From CAWFKW01 sp963816535 (GTDB lineage Bacteria > Bacteroidota > Ignavibacteria > Tepidaquicellales > OLB5), in NCBI GenBank assembly GCA_963816535.1, contig CAWFKW010000006.1:558001-622000 (forward strand): a stretch of 64,000 nt of DNA. The letters are read 5' to 3'. Below are positions 27,841 to 36,469 of the stretch, piece by piece. The translations under genes and the position numbers were made by a program. The number at the start of each line of letters is the position of its first letter. Position 1 is the first letter of the stretch. Under the pieces are notes generated by a model. It was given only the letters and a program-made list of their open reading frames with translations. It searched no databases and was not told where the DNA came from.

Positions 27841-28728
27841 TTAATTTGATTCCTTCAAAGCCTCCGCGCCGCCTACTATTTCAAGAATTTCCTTTGTTAT
27901 CGAAGCTTGTCTCGCCCTGTTGTACGATAACTGAAGCGTCTTCATAAGATCGTTTGCATTGGTTGTTGCCGAGTCCATTGCAGTCATCTGGGCCGCCTGT
28001 TCCGATGCATAAGATTCAAGCAGTATTCTCCAGATCTGCGTCTTCAAAGTACGCGGAAGCAAGTGTTCGACAATTTCCTTGCTTGAAGGCTCGTAGATGT
28101 AATTTGATAATATGTTTTTTGCTCCTTCTTCCTTTGGGAAAGGGGGAATAGGCAATATCTGCTCTTCAACTATTTGAGACTGCGCTACGGACTTAAACTC
28201 ATTATAAATTGCAATAACCTTATCGAATTTTTTATCGCAATAACCGCTCATAAGCTCTGAAATTATATTCTGTGCGTGTATGAACTGCAGCTTGTCGAAT
28301 ATGTTGGTATACTTTGCAAAGAAATCGTAATGACGTTTGCTGAAATGGTCAAAACCTTTTTTTCCGATTGTGACAAGCGTCATTTCTTTGGAGTTGTAAA
28401 AATCTGCGTGCGTAGTTCTAATCGTATTTTCAACATGTTTAATAAGATTTGTGTTGAACGACCCGCAGAGGCCCCTGTCGCCGGTCACAATTATGATGCA
28501 GAGTTTCTTAATTTCCCTTTCCTTAAGAAGGGGATTGTCAAAATCGTCGACGGTCGGAATGAGATTTCTAAGTATCTCATCTATCTTCCGGGCATAAGGT
28601 CTTGCGGCAACTACGTTCATTTGCGCCTTGCGGAATTTTACCGAAGCGACCATCTTCATCGCCCTGGTAATCTTCTCGATATTTCTTATGCTGCCTATAC
28701 GGCTTTTTATTTCTCTGAGTGTCGCCAT
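27841..28728 (-). CDS. atpG: ATP synthase F1 gamma subunit
   Basis: The gamma subunit forms the rotating central stalk of F1. The 295-residue protein begins with the family start MATLREIKSRIGSIRNIEKITRAMKMVA-like helix and ends with the matching C-terminal helix SYNRARQASITKEILEIVGGAEAL; together these form the coiled coil. A GDRGLCGSFN block lies near residue 82. Last gene of the operon, 47 bases after atpA. Confidence 0.97.
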   Translation of the reverse strand: MATLREIKSRIGSIRNIEKITRAMKMVASVKFRKAQMNVVAARPYARKIDEILRNLIPTVDDFDNPLLKEREIKKLCIIIVTGDRGLCGSFNTNLIKHVENTIRTTHADFYNSKEMTLVTIGKKGFDHFSKRHYDFFAKYTNIFDKLQFIHAQNIISELMSGYCDKKFDKVIAIYNEFKSVAQSQIVEEQILPIPPFPKEEGAKNILSNYIYEPSSKEIVEHLLPRTLKTQIWRILLESYASEQAAQMTAMDSATTNANDLMKTLQLSYNRARQASITKEILEIVGGAEALKESN

Positions 28729-28775
28729 TTATGAATTTGTTGAACCGCGGAAAGCCGCGGCATAATCTGATTATC

Positions 28776-30293
28776 TTATTTTATTGAAACCTTAAAGCTT
28801 GAAGTAAAATGTTCCAGAACGTCTTTGAGCTTCGACGATGTATCGTCGCTCAGGTCGCCTGTGCTTGCAATGGCGCTGAGTATGTCTTTATATTTCATTT
28901 CCATAGTCTCAAGGAACTCTTTCTCAAACCTGGCTACATGTTCAACGGGTATCTCGTCGAGGTAACCGTTTGTACCCGCAAAAATGATAGCTACCTGCTT
29001 TTCAACCGGGTACGGACTGTATTGCCCCTGTTTCAGGATCTCAACAAGCCTGGCTCCTCTTCTTAGCTGCTGAAGAGTAGCTTTATCAAGGTCAGAACCG
29101 AATTTTGTGAATGCTTCAAGCGCGCGGTACTGCGCAAGATCAAGTCTTAAAGAGCCCGCGATCTTCTTCATAGCCTTCACCTGGGCGTTTCCGCCGACAC
29201 GTGACACGGAAATTCCGACGTTTATAGCGGGCCTGATGCCCGAGTTAAACAAATTCGATTCAAGATAGATCTGGCCGTCAGTGATAGAGATGACATTAGT
29301 CGGAATATATGCTGATACGTCGCCCGCCTGCGTTTCTATAATTGGCAGGGCTGTCAGGCTTCCGCCGCCTAATTCGTTGCTGAGCTTAGAAGCTCTTTCC
29401 AGCAGCCTTGAATGCAGATAAAATACATCGCCGGGGTAAGCTTCGCGTCCCGGGGGCCTTCTGAGCAGCAAAGATACCTGCCTGTAGGCCGCCGCCTGTT
29501 TAGAAAGATCGTCATAGACGCAAAGCGCGTGCCTGCCCGAATCGCGGAAAAATTCGCCGAGCGTAGCGCCAGAGTACGGCGCCAAAAACTGCATCGGGGC
29601 GTCAGATGACGAGGCGAATATAACTGTTGTATATTCCATCGCGCCTGATTCTTCAAGCTTTGCGACAACCTGCGCAACAGTAGATTCTTTCTGCCCAATA
29701 GCGACATACATGCAATAGACTCCCTGCCCCTTTTGATTAATAATAGCGTCTATTGCTACAGCCGTCTTTCCGGTTTGCCTGTCGCCAATTATGAGTTCTC
29801 TTTGTCCTCTACCTATGGGAATCATCGAGTCAATAGCCTTCAAACCCGTTTGGAGCGGCTCTTTAACCATCTGCCTCTGTATAACGCCAAGAGCTTTTCT
29901 TTCTATAGGCAAAAACTCAGTTGTCTGGATCGGCCCCTTTCCGTCAATTGGCTGGCCGAGCGGGTTGATAACTCTGCCAAGCATGGCTTCGCCTACCGGC
30001 ATCGAAGAAACTTTCCCGGTTCTTCTTGCCTGGTCGCCTTCTTTAACTTTCGTGTAATCGCCGAACAGCATACACCCGATATTATCTTCTTCAAGGTTCA
30101 GAGCCATCCCGAACACGTCGTTAGGAAACTCGATCAGCTCGCTTAGCATACATTTTGTGAGGCCGTAAACGCGCGCCACACCGTCGCCTATCTGGACAAC
30201 GGTTCCAACTTCGTATACGTCTATTTCTTTTTCGAAACCTGATAATTGTTTCCTTAGTATAGCCGATACTTCATCTGGTTTTACTTCTGCCAT
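28776..30293 (-). CDS. atpA: ATP synthase F1 alpha subunit
   Basis: The alpha subunit carries the non-catalytic nucleotide sites of the F1 hexamer. The 505-residue protein has an N-terminal beta-barrel domain (to about 95), the Walker A sequence GDRQTGKT at 170-177, and the alpha-type signature region PAINVGISVSRVGG near 355. A helical C-terminal domain completes it. It follows the inserted secreted-protein gene by 13 bases and precedes atpG. Confidence 0.98.
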   Translation of the reverse strand: MAEVKPDEVSAILRKQLSGFEKEIDVYEVGTVVQIGDGVARVYGLTKCMLSELIEFPNDVFGMALNLEEDNIGCMLFGDYTKVKEGDQARRTGKVSSMPVGEAMLGRVINPLGQPIDGKGPIQTTEFLPIERKALGVIQRQMVKEPLQTGLKAIDSMIPIGRGQRELIIGDRQTGKTAVAIDAIINQKGQGVYCMYVAIGQKESTVAQVVAKLEESGAMEYTTVIFASSSDAPMQFLAPYSGATLGEFFRDSGRHALCVYDDLSKQAAAYRQVSLLLRRPPGREAYPGDVFYLHSRLLERASKLSNELGGGSLTALPIIETQAGDVSAYIPTNVISITDGQIYLESNLFNSGIRPAINVGISVSRVGGNAQVKAMKKIAGSLRLDLAQYRALEAFTKFGSDLDKATLQQLRRGARLVEILKQGQYSPYPVEKQVAIIFAGTNGYLDEIPVEHVARFEKEFLETMEMKYKDILSAIASTGDLSDDTSSKLKDVLEHFTSSFKVSIK

Positions 30294-30306
30294 TTCTAAT
30301 TATGAT

Positions 30307-31083
30307 TTATTTTAATTTATAATCTTTTTTCAGCTTTTGAATAAACTCTTTTTTATTGTCGCACTTGTACACTTTATTTATATACTCATACGCTTCGTCA
30401 ATTCTATCGAGGTTGTAGTAATCTTCTGCTATTGCCGCAAGCAGGGCCTGAACCGGGCCGGATTCGGTTGAATACATATCCTCGCCGGGCTGCGGACATT
30501 TGAAACCGGGTTTCAGGTAATCGTCATTCAGCGATTTCTTGAAATCGGCCATATCCTTTTCAACAAGCTTCGGGAATTTCTTTGTAATGTCTGTAAATTT
30601 GCCGTTCCTGTACCCGTAAATCAGCACAGGGAACTGCGATCCCGCGAAACTTGTGAATGCATATGCAAACCTGACGTCATATCCGGTTAATTCCATTGAG
30701 CCGTCACCATCAATGTCTTTAATCTCAAATCCTGAATCACCCCACCAAATTGTATCTTTCACAATGTATTTGTCATTCTTAATTACCGCCGCCGTAATAA
30801 AATCGCAGCAATGCGCGCCGCCGGTAAAGTACTCAACAACCAGAATTTTCTCGCCCTTGCCTTCAAGGTCATAACTGTTAATCGATTCAACTCTTCCCCC
30901 GGCGCACGAATCGAATAAAATGTTCTTTCCGCCTTTTGAAATTGCCAGGCTTGAGCAATAATTCACCGTGTCGTAAACGGCCAGCACATTATATCCGTTA
31001 TAGTTGTACTCTATTCTGTCTTCCTGCGCGTGCGCAGTGGTTAAAACAGAAAATACTATTGATATAAAGATTAAGTATTTCAA
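30307..31083 (-). CDS. Secreted hypothetical protein inserted between atpH and atpA
   Basis: A 258-residue protein of unknown function. It has a clear signal peptide (MKYLIFISIVFSVLTTAHAQ), so it is exported although all neighbours build a membrane ATPase. The mature part contains paired cysteines (SCAGG and HCCDF) and an EF-hand-like calcium loop (DIDGDGSMEL, about residue 119), with a short helical C-terminal part resembling one TPR unit (AEDYYNLDRIDEAYEYI). It starts at TTG, overlapping the atpH stop by 4 bases, and ends 13 bases before atpA, so it is translated with the operon. No catalytic motif was recognised. Confidence 0.8.
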   Translation of the reverse strand: MKYLIFISIVFSVLTTAHAQEDRIEYNYNGYNVLAVYDTVNYCSSLAISKGGKNILFDSCAGGRVESINSYDLEGKGEKILVVEYFTGGAHCCDFITAAVIKNDKYIVKDTIWWGDSGFEIKDIDGDGSMELTGYDVRFAYAFTSFAGSQFPVLIYGYRNGKFTDITKKFPKLVEKDMADFKKSLNDDYLKPGFKCPQPGEDMYSTESGPVQALLAAIAEDYYNLDRIDEAYEYINKVYKCDNKKEFIQKLKKDYKLK

Positions 31084-31634
31084 TTCGATTTGAAGCTCCC
31101 CGACTTAAACTGTTCATAAAGTAATTCTAGCTGTCTTTTGATGCTGGCGTCAATTATTGTATCCTTTACGCGGGCTACAAATCCGCCCTTTATATCAGGG
31201 TCAACGCTGAAAGTCGCCTCCGTCTTCTTACCCGAAAATGTCTCAAGCTTACGGGAGATATCCTGCTTTTCGGTTTCTGAAATTTCAATAGCAGTTTTTA
31301 TATTTGCAGCAACAACGCCCGTTTTCTCATTAAGCAAGTCCAGAAAATCGACGGATATATCATTAAGAAGGTTTTCCCTGCCCTTGCGGCAAAGTATCTG
31401 CAGGAACAGCAGGGTTATATCCGAGACTTTTCCCTCGAATAACGCTTTAATTGTCGATTCTTTTTTGCGTTCATTTATGAGCGGAGTAGACAGAAACAGC
31501 CTGAGGTCGCCTGAGCCTGTTATAGATTTTTCAATATTAGAAAAATCTTCTTTCAGCTTATCCAGGGCGTTCTTTTCCAGCCCGATTTCGTACATGGCCA
31601 GCGTATATCTTCTTGCTACTTTCCTGTTTATCAT
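31080..31634 (-). CDS. atpH: ATP synthase F1 delta subunit
   Basis: The delta subunit joins the peripheral stalk to the top of F1. The 184-residue protein follows the OSCP/delta pattern: an N-terminal helical domain (RRYTLAMYEIGLEKNALD), the central FLQILCRKGRENLL segment and a C-terminal GGFVARVKDTIIDASIKRQLELL motif. It lies between atpF and the inserted secreted-protein gene, overlapping the latter by 4 bases. Confidence 0.95.
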   Translation of the reverse strand: MINRKVARRYTLAMYEIGLEKNALDKLKEDFSNIEKSITGSGDLRLFLSTPLINERKKESTIKALFEGKVSDITLLFLQILCRKGRENLLNDISVDFLDLLNEKTGVVAANIKTAIEISETEKQDISRKLETFSGKKTEATFSVDPDIKGGFVARVKDTIIDASIKRQLELLYEQFKSGSFKSN

Positions 31635-31649
31635 TTCTGCAGAAGCTCT

Positions 31650-32210
31650 CTAATTCTTCGGAATTTGATTTATGAAGTCATCAATAATCTTCTTTTGTTT
31701 ATTCTGGTCCAGGTTCTCGTCGATTATCTTGCCGGCAGCCTGAACTGCAAGGCTTGCTACTTCGTCCTTTAATTCGTTTAGAGCCGCCACTTTTTCCCGC
31801 TCTATTTCAGCCTTGGCCTGCTGAATAACCTTTTGTGCGTCCTCGTTAGCCCTGGTGAGGAGGTCGTTTCTAACTTTGTCCGCCAGCTGTTTGCTTTCAT
31901 TGAGGATCTTTCTCGATTCCTCGTCAGCGCTTGCCAGCAGTTTTTTATTCTGCTCAAGTATCTTTTCTGCTTCCTGTTTAAGGTATTCAGCCTTTTCAAC
32001 CGAATCTTTTATGCCCTGTTCTCTATCGTGCAGAGATTTAAGCAGAGGGCCCCATGCGTATTTTTTCAGAATGATCACCAGGATTACGAATATGAGTATT
32101 GTCCATATCATGAGCCCCGGCTCGACCGAAAGCAATGTATCTTTCTTACCGCCCGGCTCGCTTGTCACAAGCAGCAGTATATTGTAGAAATAAGCTAAAA
32201 ACAAATGCAT
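31650..32210 (-). CDS. atpF: ATP synthase F0 b subunit
   Basis: The b subunit is the membrane-anchored peripheral stalk. The 186-residue reading has one membrane helix (about residues 33-50, including TILIFVILVIIL) followed by a long charged helix rich in Glu, Lys and Ala, as expected. The N-terminal 30 residues are longer than usual; the region before the helix might be untranslated if a later start were used, but no better ribosome site is visible. atpH follows after 15 bases. Confidence 0.93.
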   Translation of the reverse strand: MHLFLAYFYNILLLVTSEPGGKKDTLLSVEPGLMIWTILIFVILVIILKKYAWGPLLKSLHDREQGIKDSVEKAEYLKQEAEKILEQNKKLLASADEESRKILNESKQLADKVRNDLLTRANEDAQKVIQQAKAEIEREKVAALNELKDEVASLAVQAAGKIIDENLDQNKQKKIIDDFINQIPKN

Positions 32211-32334
32211 AATAAACCTTTTGTTTACGAAAAATGTAGTTATGCTATATCAATTTCGGGCGCTTCATTGCAAAAAGTATATTGATCGCCTGAAATCTTT
32301 CAAAAAGACTCGCCGAAAACTTATTATGCTAAGC

Positions 32335-32553
32335 CTATTTGCCCTGTAGAATGAAGCAGATAACCAATGCGAACAGCGCTACTCCCTCAACCAACGCAGC
32401 TGCGATGATCATGGTAGTTCTGATATCGCCGGTTGCTTCCGGCTGCCTGCCTATGGCTTCAAGAGCTGAACCGGCTAATTTTCCAATCCCGATACCGGCG
32501 CCTATAACCGCCAATCCCGCTCCAATACCTGCTGCTAATGCTGCTAGACTCAT
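32335..32553 (-). CDS. atpE: ATP synthase F0 c subunit
   Basis: The c subunit forms the rotor ring. The 72-residue protein is two hydrophobic helices joined by the polar loop RQPEATGD (36-43). The ion-binding carboxylate is E56 in the second helix (ALVEGVAL). The Na+-type ligands of Ilyobacter-like rings, a Gln in helix 1 and Ser/Thr after the Glu, are not present (Ile and Gly instead), so proton coupling is inferred. An AAAGGA ribosome site precedes the ATG. Confidence 0.97.
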   Translation of the reverse strand: MSLAALAAGIGAGLAVIGAGIGIGKLAGSALEAIGRQPEATGDIRTTMIIAAALVEGVALFALVICFILQGK

Positions 32554-32669
32554 TTTGTAATTTATCCTTTCTTAATTATTGATTTTTATTGTTTTAATTT
32601 TTCTAATTCTGGTTGTTGGTGATAACACCAACAACGGCGATAAATCTAAAATGTTTTTAATTCAAATTT

Positions 32670-32737
32670 CAAATCGAAAATCCCAATTTCGAAATCTGCA
32701 ATGTATTCTATTTAAAATCTCAAATCGAAAATCCCAA
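32670..32737. repeat. Short direct repeat in the atpB-atpE gap
   Basis: The 17-base sequence CAAATCGAAAATCCCAA occurs at 32670-32686 and again at 32721-32737 within an AT-rich 189-base gap. Similar 'aaatctcaaat' strings occur near 15485 and 63923 in the window. They look like low-complexity intergenic repeats; no gene or regulatory role is visible. Confidence 0.5.
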
Positions 32738-32749
32738 ATCTCAAATCGG

Positions 32750-33577
32750 TCAATGATCCTGGTGTATTGCCATGCCTATAAACAATGCCGACAAAATCGT
32801 AAATATATACGCCTGCAGCAAACCCACAAGAATCTCAAGCAAATAAATGAAAAGCGAAAATGCGATGGATACAGGCACCATTACATAACCCAGCGTGAAA
32901 ATCAGGCTTATGAATGCAAGTATTACTATATGCCCTGCAGTCATGTTCGCAAAAAGACGAATACACAAAGCAAACGGCTTTGTAAGAAGAGCTATGAATT
33001 CAATTATCACCATAACAGGCAGAACGTATATGGGAACGCCGGGGGGAATTAACCCTTTAAAATATCCGAAGAACCCGTTATTCTTTATTCCGTGCACCTG
33101 TGTCATTACAAACGTAACGGCGGCAAGCGAAGCGGTTGTGCTGACGCTGCCTGTAGGCGTATGCATATAAGGTATTAAGCCCATGTAATTAGAAAACAGG
33201 ACAAAGAAAAACATAGAAAAGAAAAACGGAAGGAACTTCACGCCGGATTCACCCATTGCAGGTATCACAATATCATCCCTTACAAATACCATGATCACTT
33301 CGATTGCGTTTCCTATGCCCACGGGGACTACGCTCTTTTTGTTCCTGTTAGCGGCGTAGATCAATATGACGATAAGAACTATTGCCGCAATTAACAGCAT
33401 CAAAACGTTCATTGTAATAGACAGGTCAAGCGTGTAGCCGCCAATTTGAATTGGCGGGATCTTTAAGAGCGGATGGTCTGAAACATGTTCAATGATCCAG
33501 CTGTCGCCCTCACCCGGAGCTTCCTTAGTTAGATTGCGTAATGAATCCGGCTGGAGAAAGACTGTCAAGAAATTCAT
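32750..33577 (-). CDS. atpB: ATP synthase F0 a subunit
   Basis: Subunit a provides the ion half-channels. The 275-residue protein has five or six membrane helices and the essential arginine R207 in the conserved CIRLFANMTAGH motif, with FSNYMGLIPY near 128 marking the family. A soluble, charged N-terminal extension of about 40 residues (LTKEAPGEGDSW) precedes the first helix, as in several Bacteroidota. A 196-base gap with direct repeats separates it from atpE. Confidence 0.96.
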   Translation of the reverse strand: MNFLTVFLQPDSLRNLTKEAPGEGDSWIIEHVSDHPLLKIPPIQIGGYTLDLSITMNVLMLLIAAIVLIVILIYAANRNKKSVVPVGIGNAIEVIMVFVRDDIVIPAMGESGVKFLPFFFSMFFFVLFSNYMGLIPYMHTPTGSVSTTASLAAVTFVMTQVHGIKNNGFFGYFKGLIPPGVPIYVLPVMVIIEFIALLTKPFALCIRLFANMTAGHIVILAFISLIFTLGYVMVPVSIAFSLFIYLLEILVGLLQAYIFTILSALFIGMAIHQDH

Positions 33578-33645
33578 TTAAAAATACTGTGTCGTTTTTG
33601 TTTTTGGGAAAACACGCTTCCCAAAAGATATTGATAAAACTTATT

Positions 33646-34065
33646 TTAATTGTCCTTATTCAGGGCGCCGATATCGTTTTTTATCTTTGATTGCCTGGTG
33701 TGAAAATATAGAATCTCAAGCGTTAAGAAAATCAGGTAAAACAAAAATGCAGAACCCACCAGCGAAACCTCATCAAGCCCTGCAATTTTTAAGAGAACCA
33801 AAAGCAGAATAACCATAACAAGAATTCTTATCCCCATACCGCCGAATATCACTATCATGAAGCTCTTCACCGATCTGTTCAGAGCCATCTCATTTAACTT
33901 ATATCCAACCATCGCGTTGATAAGGGAAACAAGAAAACCGCAAATTACTGAAATTGACTGTAATTGGTTCAAATATACTTTAGCGGGATAAACCGATATT
34001 AATAATACGGCAAGGCTTGCTATCAGAACATTTCTGACAAAAGAACGTTCACTTTTTGTTTTCAC
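33646..34065 (-). CDS. AtpI-like small membrane protein of the ATP synthase operon
   Basis: A 139-residue protein with four predicted membrane helices (about 11-27, 36-53, 69-88 and 99-121). Length, topology and place between atpZ and atpB match the ATP synthase I family, thought to help assemble the c ring. Sequence similarity in this family is low, so the call rests mainly on position. It overlaps the atpZ-like gene by 17 bases. Confidence 0.7.
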   Translation of the reverse strand: MKTKSERSFVRNVLIASLAVLLISVYPAKVYLNQLQSISVICGFLVSLINAMVGYKLNEMALNRSVKSFMIVIFGGMGIRILVMVILLLVLLKIAGLDEVSLVGSAFLFYLIFLTLEILYFHTRQSKIKNDIGALNKDN

Positions 34066-34336
34066 CCTTGCCGGATTTGCCGAATTTGATAACGTTCAGC
34101 GCTTTTAGCAACCCCAAAAACCCGAAAACAGAACCAACAATCACGCCCGCTATCATTAATATATTTCCCGTACTCAGCCATTTATCAAGTCCGTACCCTA
34201 TCAAAGCGCAAACAACTATAGCCATACCATACTGAAAAGCGTATTCGGCATAGGCCCAGCCGGAACGGTAAGATTCTGCAACCTGCTTGAACTCCGACGG
34301 CTGTTTCTCATCACTTTTTGACGATTTTTCCGCCAT
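34049..34336 (-). CDS. atpZ: AtpZ/AtpI-family protein
   Basis: A 95-residue protein with a polar N-terminus and two membrane helices (about 35-50 and 58-75). The pattern YAFQYGMAIVVCALIGYGLDKW followed by GSVFGFLGLLK is characteristic of AtpZ (PF09527-like) proteins found at the 5' end of F0F1 operons. AtpZ is linked to F0 assembly or Mg2+/Ca2+ handling in other bacteria. It is the first gene of this operon; the promoter should lie within 34337-34427, which is AT-rich. Confidence 0.85.
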   Translation of the reverse strand: MAEKSSKSDEKQPSEFKQVAESYRSGWAYAEYAFQYGMAIVVCALIGYGLDKWLSTGNILMIAGVIVGSVFGFLGLLKALNVIKFGKSGKGENKK

Positions 34337-34427
34337 TTTTGCAGAATTTCTTAAGTTTACAATCAGCGAAAATAACGATTAATTAAAACAAAATCAATTT
34401 AAAGATTTGGGTGGAGAGGCAGGGAAT

Positions 34428-35657
34428 TTAAAACCTGAGCCATTCTTTGGGATTCAGCGGGGTTCCGTTTAGCCACAGCTCAAAATGAAGCGCCTGGCCA
34501 TCCGGCGTTTCGCCGGTTTTTCCAATTATCTGGCTCAGCTTAACTTTATCGCCGGCGTTTACATTAACTTCGCTGAGCGATGCGTAAACTGTCCGGTACC
34601 CGTTATCGTGACTGATTATAACGACTTTTCCGTAAAAGGGAACTTCCCCGGTCAATGTAACCGTACCGCCGGCGACCGCGTAGACTTTGGAACCCTTTGC
34701 TATCGAAAAATCAATTCCGTTGCTGAACCACTTTGTATCTGTAGCGTTGTTTACATAATCGCCGAATTCATTCTGAACTAATGCGATATCAACCGGCAGA
34801 TTCATAGTCCCTTTAATTTTGCCGAGCGAATCGCTTGCGTAGTTTAACCTGTTGGCTTTAACGCCTTTGAAGTTCTGTTTGTTCTGGGTGAAATCGTCGA
34901 TAAAGTCTTTTATCCTGTTTATTTGTTCTTCTTTTCTAGCAATTACGGCTATATTAAGGTCCCTTGTATTATCAAGCTGCGCTTTCTTCATTTGCATCTC
35001 CCTCAGGCGATCCTCAACTGCCGCTCTTTCATTTCTCTTTGATTCTACGTAGAATCTCTGAGAGCTTACTGAAAGCTTCAGCATGTTCTTCTTCTCTTCC
35101 AGAATTATTTTTTTTGCCTTAAGCTCTCTTAGTTCTTTCTTCCTGCTTAGGGCGAACCGCTGGAGATATTCATTGCGTCTGAGAAATTCATTCGGCGTCT
35201 TTGAGCTTAACAGCAGCTCCAGCTCATAGTTCTTGCCGTGTTTGTACAGATTTATAATCTTGCTTTTGAAGCTTTGCTGTATCCTCTCCACTTCATCCTC
35301 CATGAACAAAACCATATTGGTTTCTATTGCGATTTCTTCGGGCGAGAGGAAGTTCTGGTTTTGGTAATCCTTTAAGAAATCATTCAGGGCATTAAGCTTG
35401 TTTTCCAGGCTATCTATCCCCAAATTAATATCTTCCTGGCTTGAACCATATGAACTAATAACCTTATTGCTTTCGTCTATTTCTTTCTGGAAAACTTCTA
35501 CTTGCCGGTTCTTATCGCCCACAACCTCGTCAAATGTGGCTCTTATGAACAAAAAAGCAAAGAAAATAAACGCCAAAGTTATGCCAATGGTTTTCTTGCC
35601 CGAAATAGTATTTAAGCGTTTTTCTGTCAATACATTGTTATTCCTGATTTGTAACAT
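34428..35657 (-). CDS. EnvC-like coiled-coil protein with degenerate LytM (M23) domain
   Basis: A 409-residue protein with one N-terminal membrane helix (about residues 25-41), a long coiled coil (about 50-270) and a C-terminal LytM domain (about 300-405). The LytM zinc and catalytic residues are largely lost: the first ligand His is Ser (SNGID instead of HxGID), YAHL is YASL, and the HLHFE motif is ALHFE. It is therefore probably not a hydrolase but an amidase activator, as established for EnvC and NlpD in division. It heads a chain of envelope genes on the minus strand. Confidence 0.87.
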   Translation of the reverse strand: MLQIRNNNVLTEKRLNTISGKKTIGITLAFIFFAFLFIRATFDEVVGDKNRQVEVFQKEIDESNKVISSYGSSQEDINLGIDSLENKLNALNDFLKDYQNQNFLSPEEIAIETNMVLFMEDEVERIQQSFKSKIINLYKHGKNYELELLLSSKTPNEFLRRNEYLQRFALSRKKELRELKAKKIILEEKKNMLKLSVSSQRFYVESKRNERAAVEDRLREMQMKKAQLDNTRDLNIAVIARKEEQINRIKDFIDDFTQNKQNFKGVKANRLNYASDSLGKIKGTMNLPVDIALVQNEFGDYVNNATDTKWFSNGIDFSIAKGSKVYAVAGGTVTLTGEVPFYGKVVIISHDNGYRTVYASLSEVNVNAGDKVKLSQIIGKTGETPDGQALHFELWLNGTPLNPKEWLRF

Positions 35658-35666
35658 GCAGCCTTT

Positions 35667-36440
35667 CTAATCCCACTTTACCACCTTTGCTGATTTTGGA
35701 AATTTCATTGTAATAGAAATATCCGGGTTGTTTATATCTTTGCTGTCATAATCAAGATAAACAGACTGTTTCTTCTCGGGATTCCTTATGACTATCTTAT
35801 TCGGAAAATTGATCTCCTTACCGTTTGATGATTCTGAGCTGTAGTTTGAATAGCCCACTTCAATCCTGGATTTAAAATCTTTATCGAGCATGTCGTATCT
35901 CTGTATTGTGAACTTATCAGGCTCGATAAAATATTCCTCAACTCCATATGAATTATTCACCTGAAGAACGTACAAATTGTTCTGTGACTCAGCCGCAGTG
36001 CTGTCTACAGATTCGTCCTGGAAATGAAAACTTCCTGTGAAGCTGTTAATCAGTTCATCGAATGAGACCTTAATTCTGAGGATTGCGCCAATATTCAGCT
36101 CGGTGCTCGGCCCCATTATTACTTTATTCTCCTGTACGTTATAGTAAACAAAATCCTTTCTCGTTATGAGCGCGACGGCTATAGAGATCCCAAACGGGCC
36201 GCCAATTTTCACATAAACGCTGTCCGGTTTCTTTATCTTTATTTCTATATCTCCGGTGCCTGAGTTCTCCGGCGAATCGAAAGAGATTATTCCCGACGCT
36301 TCAAGCGATTGTATGAGCGATGAATTAGAATTAACCCGCGCTTTTATAGCTTTGATAGGGATCTTCTGAATGTCTTCATCCTGCTTTGAAGAAGAACATG
36401 CATAAAGAAATACAAGCGCTAAAAATAGGCTGAATTTCAA
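35667..36440 (-). CDS. DUF4292-like lipoprotein (LolA/LolB-like fold)
   Basis: A 257-residue lipoprotein with signal and lipobox near YACS (Cys15). The mature part is a series of beta strands (ASGIISFDSPENSGTGDIEIKIKKPDSVYVKIGG spread over about 48-83) typical of DUF4292, distantly related to lipoprotein carriers of the LolA/LolB fold. It starts at TTG. It follows the EnvC-like gene's start region by 9 bases in a minus-strand row of envelope genes. A role in lipoprotein or envelope lipid transfer is an inference. Confidence 0.72.
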   Translation of the reverse strand: MKFSLFLALVFLYACSSSKQDEDIQKIPIKAIKARVNSNSSLIQSLEASGIISFDSPENSGTGDIEIKIKKPDSVYVKIGGPFGISIAVALITRKDFVYYNVQENKVIMGPSTELNIGAILRIKVSFDELINSFTGSFHFQDESVDSTAAESQNNLYVLQVNNSYGVEEYFIEPDKFTIQRYDMLDKDFKSRIEVGYSNYSSESSNGKEINFPNKIVIRNPEKKQSVYLDYDSKDINNPDISITMKFPKSAKVVKWD

Positions 36441-36469
36441 ATATTTGGAAGAATAATTTTTTATGTCTC

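Noticed and set aside
32561..32749. Repeated AAATC strings between atpE and atpB as a possible CRISPR
   Set aside because: Only two 17-base copies in AT-rich low-complexity sequence with no regular spacing.
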